Of a DNA stretch of 64,000 nt, positions 43,829-52,298 are shown piece by piece. Position 1 is the stretch's first letter, and every line of letters starts with the position of its first letter. A program made the position numbers and the translations under genes. The notes beneath the pieces were generated by a model that saw only the letters and a program-made list of their open reading frames with translations, was not told the DNA's origin and did no database searches. The DNA is taken from NCBI GenBank assembly GCA_963977105.1, contig CAXBNI010000001.1, positions 992,001 to 1,056,000 on the forward strand, written 5' to 3'. The stretch is from UBA2705 sp963977105. Lineage in GTDB: Bacteria > Pseudomonadota > Alphaproteobacteria > Micavibrionales > Micavibrionaceae.

Positions 43829-44458
43829 ATGTTCGACATACTCAATAAAATCAAAGCAGCGTTTGATCAAAGCGCACCGAAGGACAGCTTACCGGCAGAT
43901 GTCTTATTTGAGGCACGCTTGCAAATTTTTCAAGCCTTACATATCTGCCTTAATGATATGGTGATTGATGGCAATCTTGATAATAGCGTTCTAACAGATA
44001 TGCTTGATGATGACGTTCTTGAAATATCACGTAAAGAAATTACCCCTGCCATGTTTACTGAACAACTCATGTCGGTAGACAGCAAGGAAGAGGCCATAGA
44101 AGCCAATTGTGCGCAATTCTACGTCGAGGCTCTGGTTCAATATGTCAGTCACGACCCTGCATTAACGCAAAAACTTCTAGAAGGCGACAGCGATGCTGTT
44201 ACAGCGCTCGATGCGCAAAGCCTGTCAGCGATTAATGATCAGTTAGCCGAAATCAACGATCAGTTTCATGAACAGTTCTGCGCCTATATGGGCTACAATC
44301 CCGCAGATATGGGTTATGATGCTATTCACAGAGCCGTCCACTTTGCTATCGATAATAATATGATGGACGGTAAGCCATTAGAGCGCTGGTTCCCTGTCGC
44401 TATCGCCAATATGCCCGATGATGCGCCGAATAATCAAGTTGCAATACCTCAGCCGTAA
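43829..44458 (+). CDS. Tandem orphan paralogue 2
   Basis: A 209-residue, very acidic helical protein, paralogue of the upstream gene: FCAYMGY, AVHFAIDNNMM and ERWFPVA correspond to FCSFMGY, AYAIKNDMC and THWFPVA. The order of conserved parts is the same, indicating gene duplication with much divergence. It is followed after 16 bases by the DUF455 gene. Function unknown. Confidence 0.68.
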   Translation: MFDILNKIKAAFDQSAPKDSLPADVLFEARLQIFQALHICLNDMVIDGNLDNSVLTDMLDDDVLEISRKEITPAMFTEQLMSVDSKEEAIEANCAQFYVEALVQYVSHDPALTQKLLEGDSDAVTALDAQSLSAINDQLAEINDQFHEQFCAYMGYNPADMGYDAIHRAVHFAIDNNMMDGKPLERWFPVAIANMPDDAPNNQVAIPQP

Positions 44459-44474
44459 CGCTATATAAGGCGCT

Positions 44475-45311
44475 ATGGAACTTATAGATTTAACACAGTG
44501 TGCTTGCACCGTGCTGCGCTGCGCCAATGGCGATGAAAAAGCACGCCTCACGCGCGGCTATATTGACGCAATCGCCAAAGACCCCACGCGTATCATCATC
44601 GGTGATGCCGCGCCAGATATGCGCCCAAACCGCCCCGAGACACCAGAATTACTCATGGCACATAAAATGCCCAAGCGCCGCAATGCAGGGTCATTGAAAA
44701 ATAAAATTTTATTCCTCCACGCCATTGCCCATATTGAGCTCAACGCCATAGACCTTGCATGGGATATCCTTGCCCGATTTGCGTCGTTACATAATGAGAA
44801 AGCGCCAAACTCGGGCGCATTCACCTTGCCCACCGCATTTTATATGGAGTGGCTTAGTGTCGCCGGTGATGAGGCCAAGCATTTTTTACTGATTAATGAC
44901 TACCTTAAACAGCTTGGCGCCGCCTATGGAGATTATCCCGCCCATGACGGACTATGGGAAGCCGCCGAGCTAACAAGCCATGATATTGCAGCAAGGCTTG
45001 CAATTGTGCCGATGGTGCTTGAAGCTCGAGGACTTGATGTCACGCCGCATATGATCGATAAATTTAAATCTAAAAACGACCAAGACACCGTTGATATTCT
45101 GCAAATCATCCTCCGTGAAGAAGTGGACCATGTACGTGTCGGTCGCCAGTGGTTTGAATATTACTGCGCGGCGCATAAAAAAGATGTTGAAACATTTTGG
45201 CAAGAATTGGTGCGCACATATTTCCACGGCACATTAAAGCGCCCCTTTAACCATGATGATCGCCTTAAGGCAGGCATGATCCGTGATTGGTATGAACCAC
45301 TCGCAGATTAG
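44475..45311 (+). CDS. DUF455 ferritin-like protein
   Basis: The 278-residue protein belongs to DUF455, a ferritin-like helical family. Metal-ligand-type pairs are visible: HAIAHIELNAIDLAWD, DEAKHF, EARGLDVTP and EEVDHV, spaced as in a four-helix di-iron site. Members of this family are not well characterised. The ATG has AAGG 4 bases ahead. It follows the paralogous pair by 16 bases. Confidence 0.82.
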   Translation: MELIDLTQCACTVLRCANGDEKARLTRGYIDAIAKDPTRIIIGDAAPDMRPNRPETPELLMAHKMPKRRNAGSLKNKILFLHAIAHIELNAIDLAWDILARFASLHNEKAPNSGAFTLPTAFYMEWLSVAGDEAKHFLLINDYLKQLGAAYGDYPAHDGLWEAAELTSHDIAARLAIVPMVLEARGLDVTPHMIDKFKSKNDQDTVDILQIILREEVDHVRVGRQWFEYYCAAHKKDVETFWQELVRTYFHGTLKRPFNHDDRLKAGMIRDWYEPLAD

Positions 45312-45418
45312 CTCAAATCAAAAAGCGGTTAGCGAAATATCGCCCCTCAATAGACAATATGACGTAAAATTGATAGTCTCCTCCTGTATTTCAAGTAATA
45401 ATAAGGGAGCACTATAAA

Positions 45419-46642
45419 ATGAAAACACAAGATTACATCACCCGCGAAGAAACATATTTAGCCTATAACTATCACCCTTTGCCCGTTGTTCTCAACAAAG
45501 CTGAAGGCGTTTGGGTCTGGGATGTTGAAGGCAATAAGTATCTTGATTTCCTCAGTGCCTATAGCGCTGTGAGCGCTGGCCATGTTAACCCGCGCCTTAA
45601 AAAAGCCCTTGTTGATCAGTTAGAAATCTTAGACGTACCAAGCCGCGCTTTTTATACGGATAAGCTTGGCCTGTTTGCCGAAAAACTTTGTAAAGTGACT
45701 GGCATGGATAAAATGTTACCAATGAACACCGGCGCAGAGGCTGTTGAAACCGCGATTAAGGCGGCGCGCCGCTGGGGTTACACGCATAAAAAGATCCCTG
45801 CTGATCAAGCAAAAATCCTTGTGTCTTCTGGCAACTTTCATGGCCGCACAACAACCATTGTTGGGTTTTCATCGGATGAAGAATATAAAGAAAACTTCGG
45901 GCCCTTTGATGGTGGCTTTATTGAAGTGCCTTATGGCGACCTTGAAGCATTTGAGATTGCAGCAGCCAACCCAAATGTGTGTGCTTATATTACCGAGCCT
46001 ATGCAGGGTGAGGCCGGCATTATCATTCCGCCAAAAGGCTGGCTGACGGGCATTCAAAAGATTTGTAAGAAACATAACGTACTGTTCATCTGTGATGAAA
46101 TCCAATCCGGCATGAGCCGTACAGGTAAAGATTTTGCCTTTCAGCATGAAATTGATAAGCCTGATGGTTTGATCCTCGGCAAAGCGCTTGGCGGCGGGAT
46201 CTATCCTGTCTCCGCATTTCTTGCACGTGCAGATGTGATGGAGGTCTTTAACCCAGGATCACACGGCTCGACATTTGGCGGCAACCCGCTTGCCGCAGCC
46301 ATTGGCATTGAAGCGCTTAATATAATGGCGGAAGAAAAGCTTTCTGAGCGTAGCGCTAAGCTTGGTGCGTATGTAATGGATGAGCTGCGCAAAATTGATA
46401 CCAATTTGATTACAGAAATTCGTGGCGCGGGCCTGTGGATTGGCATTGATATTGATCCTGAGATAGCATCAGCCCGTGCAATATGCGAAGAACTAAAAAC
46501 GCGCGGCTTGCTGTGTAAAGAAACACATGAAACCGTAGTCCGTCTTGCACCGCCGCTAACAATCACAAAAGAAGATATTGATTGGGCACTCGGCCATATT
46601 CGTGAAGTTATCACGCTGATGGAACAAAAAGCAGCCGCCTAG
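45419..46642 (+). CDS. rocD: Ornithine aminotransferase
   Basis: PLP-dependent class III aminotransferase converting ornithine to glutamate semialdehyde. It has 407 residues: YHPLPVVLNKAEGVWVWDVEG and SAYSAVSAGH at the N-terminus, CDEIQSGMSRTG, and the PLP lysine in LILGKALGGGIYPVSA. The YSAVSAGH segment and short length favour ornithine over acetylornithine aminotransferase. Single gene, ribosome site AAGGGAG. Confidence 0.92.
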   Translation: MKTQDYITREETYLAYNYHPLPVVLNKAEGVWVWDVEGNKYLDFLSAYSAVSAGHVNPRLKKALVDQLEILDVPSRAFYTDKLGLFAEKLCKVTGMDKMLPMNTGAEAVETAIKAARRWGYTHKKIPADQAKILVSSGNFHGRTTTIVGFSSDEEYKENFGPFDGGFIEVPYGDLEAFEIAAANPNVCAYITEPMQGEAGIIIPPKGWLTGIQKICKKHNVLFICDEIQSGMSRTGKDFAFQHEIDKPDGLILGKALGGGIYPVSAFLARADVMEVFNPGSHGSTFGGNPLAAAIGIEALNIMAEEKLSERSAKLGAYVMDELRKIDTNLITEIRGAGLWIGIDIDPEIASARAICEELKTRGLLCKETHETVVRLAPPLTITKEDIDWALGHIREVITLMEQKAAA

Positions 46643-46659
46643 CCACAGCAATCGTGTTT

Positions 46660-46940
46660 AAAGTCTCAGAAATCTCCCCTCCCCCAAAGTTCGCAAGTAG
46701 AGTTGGGGGAGAACTCTACTTGCGTGTGTGAGGGCTATATAGAATAGCCTATGGGTAGTGTGGGCTTTATTGGCGCCAAGAACTAGGCTTGCGCCCGCTT
46801 CTATCCGGCACTCTTACGTGCCCGCTTAAGAAGCTTCCCTCAGCAGCGGGTTTCTGTGATCTTAAAACTCCACATCGCCTCACTGCCTTGGTATACTTTA
46901 TACGTTTCAAAATGCGAATGGATCACATATGACGCAATAT
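46660..46940 (+). ncRNA. Candidate structured non-coding RNA between rocD and mdh (strand uncertain)
   Basis: About 300 bases with no gene but many complementary segments. A perfect 13-bp hairpin (46692-46704 with 46712-46724, loop GGGGGAG) follows a C-rich run whose CTCCCCC (46679-46685) could instead pair with that loop. Next come an imperfect helix (46753-46765 with 46793-46806), a 5-bp hairpin (46807-46811 with 46818-46822) and a possible closing pair GTGAGG/CCTCAC (46728-46733 with 46878-46883). No reading frame of note and no hallmark of tmRNA, RNase P RNA or SRP RNA was found. A weak likeness to 6S RNA (GTTCGCAAG, CTTAAAACT) has wrong spacing. Boundaries and strand are estimates. Confidence 0.4.
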
Positions 46941-46943
46941 AAT

Positions 46944-46974
46944 AAAAAAAGCACCTGCCGAAACAGGTGCTTTT
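46944..46974 (-). terminator. Rho-independent terminator after mdh
   Basis: GCACCTG (46951-46957) pairs with CAGGTGC (46964-46970) across a 6-base loop. Seven As at 46944-46950 give a U-run on the minus strand, 28 bases after mdh; the T-run at 46971-46974 could also serve the plus strand. Confidence 0.9.
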
Positions 46975-47001
46975 ATAAATTGTTGTCTTCTATATAAGGG
47001 G

Positions 47002-47952
47002 CTACGCCGCTTTATTAACGCTCGTGAGCAATTCTTTAACTGCAGCAACAGAGCTATCAAACATAGCTTGTTCATCTGGGTTCAGCTGAATTTCAATGAT
47101 TTTCTCAACGCCATCTTTGCCGATAATCACAGGCACGCCAATATACAGGCCATTAATGCCATATTCGCCGTTCAAACGTGCAGCACATGGCAAGACGCGT
47201 TTTTTATCACGCAAATAGCTCTCAGCCATAGAAATTGCAGAGGATGCAGGCGCATAAAAAGCAGATCCTGTTTTAAGCAATGCAACAATCTCGCCGCCGC
47301 CTTTACGTGTGCGATCAACAATGGCGTCAATTTTTTCTTGTGTTGTCCAGCCCATTTTTACAAGGTCAGGCAGCGGGATTCCCGCAACTGTTGAATAACG
47401 TACCAATGGCACCATTGTATCGCCGTGACCACCAAGAACAAATGCTGTGATGTCTTCGACAGACACGCCAAATTCGTCAGCAAGGAAGTGTGAGAAACGT
47501 GCGCTATCTAACACGCCTGCCATGCCAACAACTTTCTTATCAGAAAAACCTGTAACACGCTGCATCACATCAACCATCACATCTAACGGGTTTGTAATAA
47601 CGATCACGAACGCATCAGGCGCATATTTTTTGATGTTTTCACCAACGGTTTCAATAATGCCTGTGTTAATGCCAATAAGGTCATCACGTGACATACCCGG
47701 TTTACGTGGAATGCCTGCTGTAACGATAACAACGTCAGAACCTTCAATCGCCGCGTAGTCATTCGAGCCTTGGAAGTTACAGTCAAAATTCTCAACTGGT
47801 GAAAGCTCTGCTAAATCAAGCGCTTTACCTTGCGGTACGCCTTCTGCGATATCAATTAATGCAACATCGCCCAATTCTTTCATACCTGCAAGTAATGCAA
47901 GCGTACCACCAATTTGACCTGCACCGATCAGTGCAATTTTATTACGTGCCAT
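47002..47952 (-). CDS. mdh: Malate dehydrogenase
   Basis: NAD-dependent TCA enzyme, 316 residues, of the LDH-like type common in alphaproteobacteria. The Rossmann motif GAGQIGG, VTAGIPRKPGMSRDDL (substrate Arg region), TNPLDVM and the catalytic His in GGHGDTMVP are all present. The ATG at 47952 follows AGGAGAG; the longer reading frame begins in the intergenic region. Single gene with its own terminator. Confidence 0.97.
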   Translation of the reverse strand: MARNKIALIGAGQIGGTLALLAGMKELGDVALIDIAEGVPQGKALDLAELSPVENFDCNFQGSNDYAAIEGSDVVIVTAGIPRKPGMSRDDLIGINTGIIETVGENIKKYAPDAFVIVITNPLDVMVDVMQRVTGFSDKKVVGMAGVLDSARFSHFLADEFGVSVEDITAFVLGGHGDTMVPLVRYSTVAGIPLPDLVKMGWTTQEKIDAIVDRTRKGGGEIVALLKTGSAFYAPASSAISMAESYLRDKKRVLPCAARLNGEYGINGLYIGVPVIIGKDGVEKIIEIQLNPDEQAMFDSSVAAVKELLTSVNKAA

Positions 47953-48069
47953 TTGAGACTCTCCTGAAAATAAGACAAAATTAAATACTGCGTTCAAGAT
48001 ACGCCAAATCAACAATACTGCAAGGGTTAAGGCGAAAATTATGCCGTTTCATCACCCCCTCAATTATGT

Positions 48070-48098
48070 TTTCCATATATGTTGACTTGCCTTATAAT
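48070..48098 (+). promoter_or_regulatory. Candidate sigma-70 promoter for the DUF1190-like gene
   Basis: TTTCCA (48070-48075), a 17-base spacer and a perfect TATAAT (48093-48098), 62 bases before the start at 48161. Confidence 0.55.
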
Positions 48099-48160
48099 TT
48101 GCGGTAAATTGCCTGATTACGTTTCATGCAGAATAAAAAATATAATAAGGGAGATCAGCA

Positions 48161-48718
48161 ATGAACGCACAGCACAACAACAATACTGGCAGCAACATTT
48201 TTAAGCGCGCGGGTAATGCTTTTGATAAATGGCTAGATACTGGTTCGACCACTCGCCGCAGATTAAAATCATTCAGCGCATTTACTGTCGCCGTCGCTTT
48301 CGTCGGCGGGGTGGTCTATGGCGTCACAAACGAAGAACGCCAAGACACACAAGATGTAATCAACGCCCTGAACAGCCAAGACACGATTGTGTTTAATTCA
48401 CATCAAGACTGCATGAATAAGGGGTATGATGCCCCATCATGCGCCGCATCACAGGAAAACGCAATAAGCCTTACTGATGCATTCCGCGACCCAGTAAACG
48501 CGATGGACTTTCAAAGCTGCATTGATACTTATGGCACATGCCCAGATCGCCACAAACAACATACTGGTGGATTTAAGGTCGATTTATATAAATACAAGCC
48601 GGTATTATCATCATGGCAAGCAACAACAAATGACATCACAAAATCAGCCCCGTTATATAAACTTGCTGATGCGGGAGAGTATTTGCGTGTTGATGGACAA
48701 AGTATTCAGTACAATTAA
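48161..48718 (+). CDS. DUF1190-like membrane-anchored protein
   Basis: The 185-residue protein has a basic N-terminus (TTRRRLK), one membrane helix at about residues 38-54, and an outer domain with conserved cysteines: the pattern C-x-x-KGY-x4-C, then C-x4-YG-x-C, resembles DUF1190 (YgiB type). The Met/Ser-rich tail common in YgiB is lacking. The ribosome site is AAGGGAG. Function unknown in the family. It is followed by a hairpin and the convergent grpE. Confidence 0.7.
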   Translation: MNAQHNNNTGSNIFKRAGNAFDKWLDTGSTTRRRLKSFSAFTVAVAFVGGVVYGVTNEERQDTQDVINALNSQDTIVFNSHQDCMNKGYDAPSCAASQENAISLTDAFRDPVNAMDFQSCIDTYGTCPDRHKQHTGGFKVDLYKYKPVLSSWQATTNDITKSAPLYKLADAGEYLRVDGQSIQYN

Positions 48719-48735
48719 ATACAGGTTACAGCCCC

Positions 48736-48773
48736 GCCTTGGGAGCCGTAATTCGTGCTCCCGCCGTTAAGGC
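48736..48773. terminator. Nested hairpin between the DUF1190-like gene and grpE
   Basis: GCCTT-GGGAGC (48736-48746) pairs with GCTCCC (48757-48762) and, after 6 unpaired bases, AAGGC (48769-48773). It lies between convergent genes; no T-run. Confidence 0.45.
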
Positions 48774-48784
48774 TCTGATCGTGA

Positions 48785-49483
48785 CTAAACCTCTTGGTCA
48801 ATTTCATTACCGACAGGAGAGGCGTTCGCGTCTCCTTTTGCCACGGCAACGCGCGCAGGGCGCAGTAAACGCCCGCTAATGACGTAGCCTGGCTCCATGA
48901 CTTGAATAATCATGCCTTCTGGTTTACCTGAACCTGGGGCTTCGAACATAACCTCATGAAAGTTCGCGTCAAATTTTTCGTCCAAAGGTTCAATTTTTTG
49001 AATGCCATGGGCTGAGAAAATCTTCAGCATATCATTTTGTACAGATTCAACGCCTGAAACCACGCCGTTGATACGCTCATCGACTTCTTTTAAGTCCTCT
49101 GGTACAGCATCCATTGCGCGGGCGAAATTATCAAGCACATCAAGCAAATCGCGCGCAAAACGTGAAATCGCGAATTTACCTGCGTCCTCACGGTCTTTTA
49201 TCGCGCGACGTCTTGTGTTTTCTGCCTCTGCCAAAGCGCGGAGACCACGTTCTTTTTCGGCTGCCAGCGCAGTTTCAAGCTCGGCTATGCGGGCGCTGTG
49301 GTCAATGCCACCAAGGCTTTCATCCGTAAACATCGCATGGTCATCACCCGCTAACGCAGAAAGGTCGTCATGCTGCGCGCTGCTTTCACCTTGCGCCGTG
49401 GATGGGTCAATAGGGCTGATATTTTCATTGTTTTCCTGTGATGTGTTTTCACCAGATAAAGGATCTTTATTTTGCTCTGTCAT
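48785..49483 (-). CDS. grpE: Nucleotide exchange factor GrpE
   Basis: DnaK co-chaperone, 232 residues. A long acidic, disordered N-terminus is followed by the coiled coil (RIAELETALAAEKERGLRA, AENTRRRAIKDRED) and the compact C-terminal beta domain (PEGMIIQVMEPGYVISGRLLRPARVAV). An ATG three codons upstream (49492) is equally in frame, but the purine-rich AAGAAAG lies too close to it, so 49483 is preferred. It is third in the hrcA operon, behind an exported orphan. Confidence 0.95.
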   Translation of the reverse strand: MTEQNKDPLSGENTSQENNENISPIDPSTAQGESSAQHDDLSALAGDDHAMFTDESLGGIDHSARIAELETALAAEKERGLRALAEAENTRRRAIKDREDAGKFAISRFARDLLDVLDNFARAMDAVPEDLKEVDERINGVVSGVESVQNDMLKIFSAHGIQKIEPLDEKFDANFHEVMFEAPGSGKPEGMIIQVMEPGYVISGRLLRPARVAVAKGDANASPVGNEIDQEV

Positions 49484-49533
49484 ATCGAACATACTTTCTT
49501 ATTATTTATTAGTAGGTTTTACAGGATTAAGGC

Positions 49534-50397
49534 TTATAGGCGACCAATATTAATGCGTAAAGGCACAACGCGGCCATCTTCATCAATGTCGATCACATCA
49601 AAGTTGAAAAAACGCTCATCTTTAAGGCGCGCAATCACAGCCATCTCTTTATTATCAAGCATAATGTAATATGGGCGCTTACGGTCATCGTAACGCACAG
49701 TGTAATCATAAAGCTTATAATCACGCTCATGTGCAATTGCACGCACTTTACGCAGCATTAATTCTTCATTATGCGGCGCATAATCTGGGAAAACCCGAAA
49801 AACGCCTTCGGGCATTGGCATATACGTCAATATATTCTCATAGTTATCGACTTTGAAATACTTGCCTTCCGTCACAGGCATTAGTACATAGCTGCCATCG
49901 TCTTCTTTAGTTAGCTTAAATGCATCAGAAGCCGATTGGTTCCAGATACGCAACTGCTTCACGCCGTCCGCGACCATCTGTTCAAGGTCTAATGGTAGCT
50001 TATATTCAGCGTAGCTATGCTGCCCACAAACATCCTTGTTATCCTTATCAAGCATTTTATAGGTTTGGATTGCCCAATCAGAGAACTCAATTTCAAGAAT
50101 GCCTATTGTGTCTTTTAAGACCACATCACGCTCATCAATGCTCGCGCAGCTGCTTTCGACGTTTGTCGACTTAAAATCTAGCGATGCCATGCCCGGCACT
50201 TTATAAGAATGTGAAATGGACAGCTTTGCGCCGAACGGTAAAGGCTTCGCGCCCAAACGCTTAACAATGTAGCCGCCATCTTCGTTTGAAACATATTGCG
50301 CGGCCGCAGGCATAGCGGTTAATGCCCCTGTCCCGATTATCAATGCAGATAATGCGCCCTGACGTAAGCTGCGGTGAAGTTTAAAAATATTTATCAT
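49534..50397 (-). CDS. Exported orphan protein between hrcA and grpE
   Basis: The 287-residue protein has a signal peptide (about 34 residues, ending PAAAQ) and a mature domain rich in strands with an even spread of Tyr and Asp. Three Cys are in the mature part (SSCASI, DVCGQH). No family recognised. It starts 4 bases after hrcA and ends 50 bases before grpE, so it should be made under heat-shock-type control. A periplasmic stress role is possible but only inferred from its place. Confidence 0.72.
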   Translation of the reverse strand: MINIFKLHRSLRQGALSALIIGTGALTAMPAAAQYVSNEDGGYIVKRLGAKPLPFGAKLSISHSYKVPGMASLDFKSTNVESSCASIDERDVVLKDTIGILEIEFSDWAIQTYKMLDKDNKDVCGQHSYAEYKLPLDLEQMVADGVKQLRIWNQSASDAFKLTKEDDGSYVLMPVTEGKYFKVDNYENILTYMPMPEGVFRVFPDYAPHNEELMLRKVRAIAHERDYKLYDYTVRYDDRKRPYYIMLDNKEMAVIARLKDERFFNFDVIDIDEDGRVVPLRINIGRL

Positions 50398-50401
50398 GTG
50401 G

Positions 50402-51442
50402 CTAACCTATTAATCTTGTAAGAACGCGCGAAGTATAATCCAGTATCGGTATTATTCGACCATAATTCAACCGTGTTGGCCCAATTACCCCCAACGCACC
50501 AATAATATTATTATCCGTATTTTTATATGGGGCAATCATCATTGACCATCCTGTATGACTAAAGACATCATTTTCAGCGCCGAGATAGACTTTAACCCCT
50601 TCACCTTCACTTGTCGATTGGACCAATTGCATCATACGCTGCTGATCTTCTATCATATCAAACAAATCACGCGCGCGGCCCAAATCTTCAATCGCCTGCA
50701 CATCTTCCAGTAACCTTGACTGCCCCTTGATAATTAAATGCTGCGCGGCATTACGGTCAGCTGTGGACACAGCGAGGCCTTTGCTCACAAGGTCAGCCGT
50801 GATTTCATCCAAGTCGTGACGGTTTTGCTCTAATGTTTGTTTTATAATGCCTGAGACTTCGCCGATGGTACGTCCAACGCAAATTTCATTAAGGAAGTTT
50901 GTCAGGCGCTCTAGCTCAGATGCTTTTACATCACGGCCAAGGTCAATTAACCTGTTTTCAATCAAGCCGTCACTGTTAACGATAACGACCAAAGCCTGCT
51001 CCGGCGCAATACTCACAAACTGTATCTGCTTAATCGGTTTATCTTGCTTGGGCGCTAAAACTAGGCCCATATGCTGCGATAGGCCCGAGAGAACAAGACT
51101 CGCGCGCTCAAGCATCTCCTTGGTCGATGTCCCGACATCATCACACATTTGGTCAATCTGCGTTTTGTCATGTTGATCGACATCACCAATTTCCATCAAC
51201 CCATCGACATATAGCTTTAATCCGCGATGCGTTGGGATGCGCCCTGCCGACGTATGCGGCGCATAAAGCAGCCCTTGGTTTTCAAGTACAGCCATGACGT
51301 TGCGAATGGTCGCAGAAGACACATCAAGCCCGAGCGCCGTAAGCACTTGTTTTGACCCAACAGGCGCGCCCATATGCAGATAATTTTCAACTATATAGCT
51401 AAAAACCTGTTCGGAGCGTTGATTTAATTCGACAAGTGACAT
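50402..51442 (-). CDS. hrcA: Heat-inducible transcription repressor HrcA
   Basis: Repressor of chaperone genes that binds CIRCE elements in many bacteria. The 346-residue protein has an N-terminal winged helix (SYIVENYLHMGAPVGSKQVLTALGLDVSSATIRNVM) and a C-terminal GAF-like domain (GALGVIGPTRLNYGRIIPI). No CIRCE sequence (TTAGCACTC-N9-GAGTGCTAA) is seen in the upstream region, so its target here is elsewhere or diverged. First gene of the operon. Confidence 0.93.
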   Translation of the reverse strand: MSLVELNQRSEQVFSYIVENYLHMGAPVGSKQVLTALGLDVSSATIRNVMAVLENQGLLYAPHTSAGRIPTHRGLKLYVDGLMEIGDVDQHDKTQIDQMCDDVGTSTKEMLERASLVLSGLSQHMGLVLAPKQDKPIKQIQFVSIAPEQALVVIVNSDGLIENRLIDLGRDVKASELERLTNFLNEICVGRTIGEVSGIIKQTLEQNRHDLDEITADLVSKGLAVSTADRNAAQHLIIKGQSRLLEDVQAIEDLGRARDLFDMIEDQQRMMQLVQSTSEGEGVKVYLGAENDVFSHTGWSMMIAPYKNTDNNIIGALGVIGPTRLNYGRIIPILDYTSRVLTRLIG

Positions 51443-51483
51443 TCATTTTACCGTTAATACGCGCGTTTACACGTTATCGCATC

Positions 51484-51531
51484 TTGCATTCTATTATCTC
51501 TTACAATATAAGCCATAAGGATGACAAACAA
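51484..51531. promoter_or_regulatory. Overlapping divergent promoters of hrcA and rph
   Basis: On the plus strand TTGCAT (51484-51489), a 17-base spacer and TATAAG (51507-51512) point to rph. On the minus strand TTGTTT (51526-51531), a 17-base spacer and TATTGT (51503-51508) point to hrcA. The two -10 boxes share bases, so the promoters would compete. Confidence 0.4.
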
Positions 51532-51561
51532 GTTTTAAATGACAGATTATAAGGACAAGCC

Positions 51562-52296
51562 ATGAGCCAGACAACATCAAGACCTTCACAGCGTCAATGT
51601 GACGAAATGCGCCGCGTTGAAATCATCCCTGATTTCCTTCCGCAGGCCGAAGGCTCATGCCTCATTAAATTTGGTAACACACATGTAATTTGTACCGCCA
51701 GCGTCGAAGACCGCGTCCCAAACTGGATGCGTAACACAGGCAAAGGCTGGGTTACCGCAGAATATGGTATGCTGCCGCGTTCAACAGGCAGCCGTATGGA
51801 TCGCGAAGCCGCGCGCGGCAAGCAATCTGGGCGCACACAAGAAATTCAGCGCCTTATCGGACGCGCCCTGCGCGCCGTCGTTGATATGGAGAAACTTGGC
51901 GAGCGCCAAATTAAAATTGACTGTGATGTCATTCAGGCTGATGGCGGCACGCGCACAGCGGCGATTACAGGCGGCTATGTTGCGCTTGCCCGTTCAATTA
52001 ACTACCTAATGTCAATCGGCGCATTGGATACAAACCCATTAAGCGACAATGTTGCCGCCATTTCTTGCGGTATTTATAAAGGCACGCCGGTACTTGACCT
52101 TGATTACGCCGAAGATTCCACAGCTGAAACTGATGCGAATTTCGTTTTTACAGGCAGCGGCAAGATCATCGAGATTCAGGGCACAGCAGAAGAAGCACCA
52201 TTTAGTGAAGAAGAATTTCTTAGCCTGATGCGCCTTGCCAAAAAAGGCTGCATCGAGCTTAAAGACGCGCAAAGCAGCGCAATTGAAGCCCCATAA
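51562..52296 (+). CDS. rph: Ribonuclease PH
   Basis: Phosphorolytic 3'-5' exoribonuclease that trims tRNA 3' ends. It has 244 residues with RPSQRQCDEMR, SCLIKFGNTHVICTASVE, GWVTAEYGMLPRST and the phosphate-binding region SGRTQEIQRLIGRALRA, then DCDVIQADGGTRTAAITGG. All are typical. AAGGA precedes the ATG by 6 bases. Head of the rph-rdgB-hemW series. Confidence 0.97.
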   Translation: MSQTTSRPSQRQCDEMRRVEIIPDFLPQAEGSCLIKFGNTHVICTASVEDRVPNWMRNTGKGWVTAEYGMLPRSTGSRMDREAARGKQSGRTQEIQRLIGRALRAVVDMEKLGERQIKIDCDVIQADGGTRTAAITGGYVALARSINYLMSIGALDTNPLSDNVAAISCGIYKGTPVLDLDYAEDSTAETDANFVFTGSGKIIEIQGTAEEAPFSEEEFLSLMRLAKKGCIELKDAQSSAIEAP

Positions 52297-52298
52297 CC

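Noticed and set aside
46679..46724. H-type pseudoknot of CTCCCCC with the GGGGGAG loop of the 13-bp hairpin
   Set aside because: Both helices cannot form in full at once: no bases remain to link 46711 and 46712 across the 7-bp stem. Competing pairings are the more likely reading.
46772..46780. TTGGCGCCAA palindrome as a regulator site
   Set aside because: It lies inside the stem-rich region and is better explained as part of an RNA hairpin; there is no adjacent gene start.
46660..46940. Assignment as tmRNA, RNase P RNA or SRP RNA
   Set aside because: No tag-like frame, no T-arm-like GGTTCGA segment, no GAGGAAAGTCC motif and no SRP tetraloop region were found. 6S is only weakly suggested by two short strings at the wrong distance.
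49002..49553. 183-codon plus-strand reading frame
   Set aside because: Ser/Ala-rich shadow opposite grpE, a clearly recognised gene.
51443..51561. CIRCE element before hrcA
   Set aside because: The sequence contains no TTAGCACTC/GAGTGCTAA pair.
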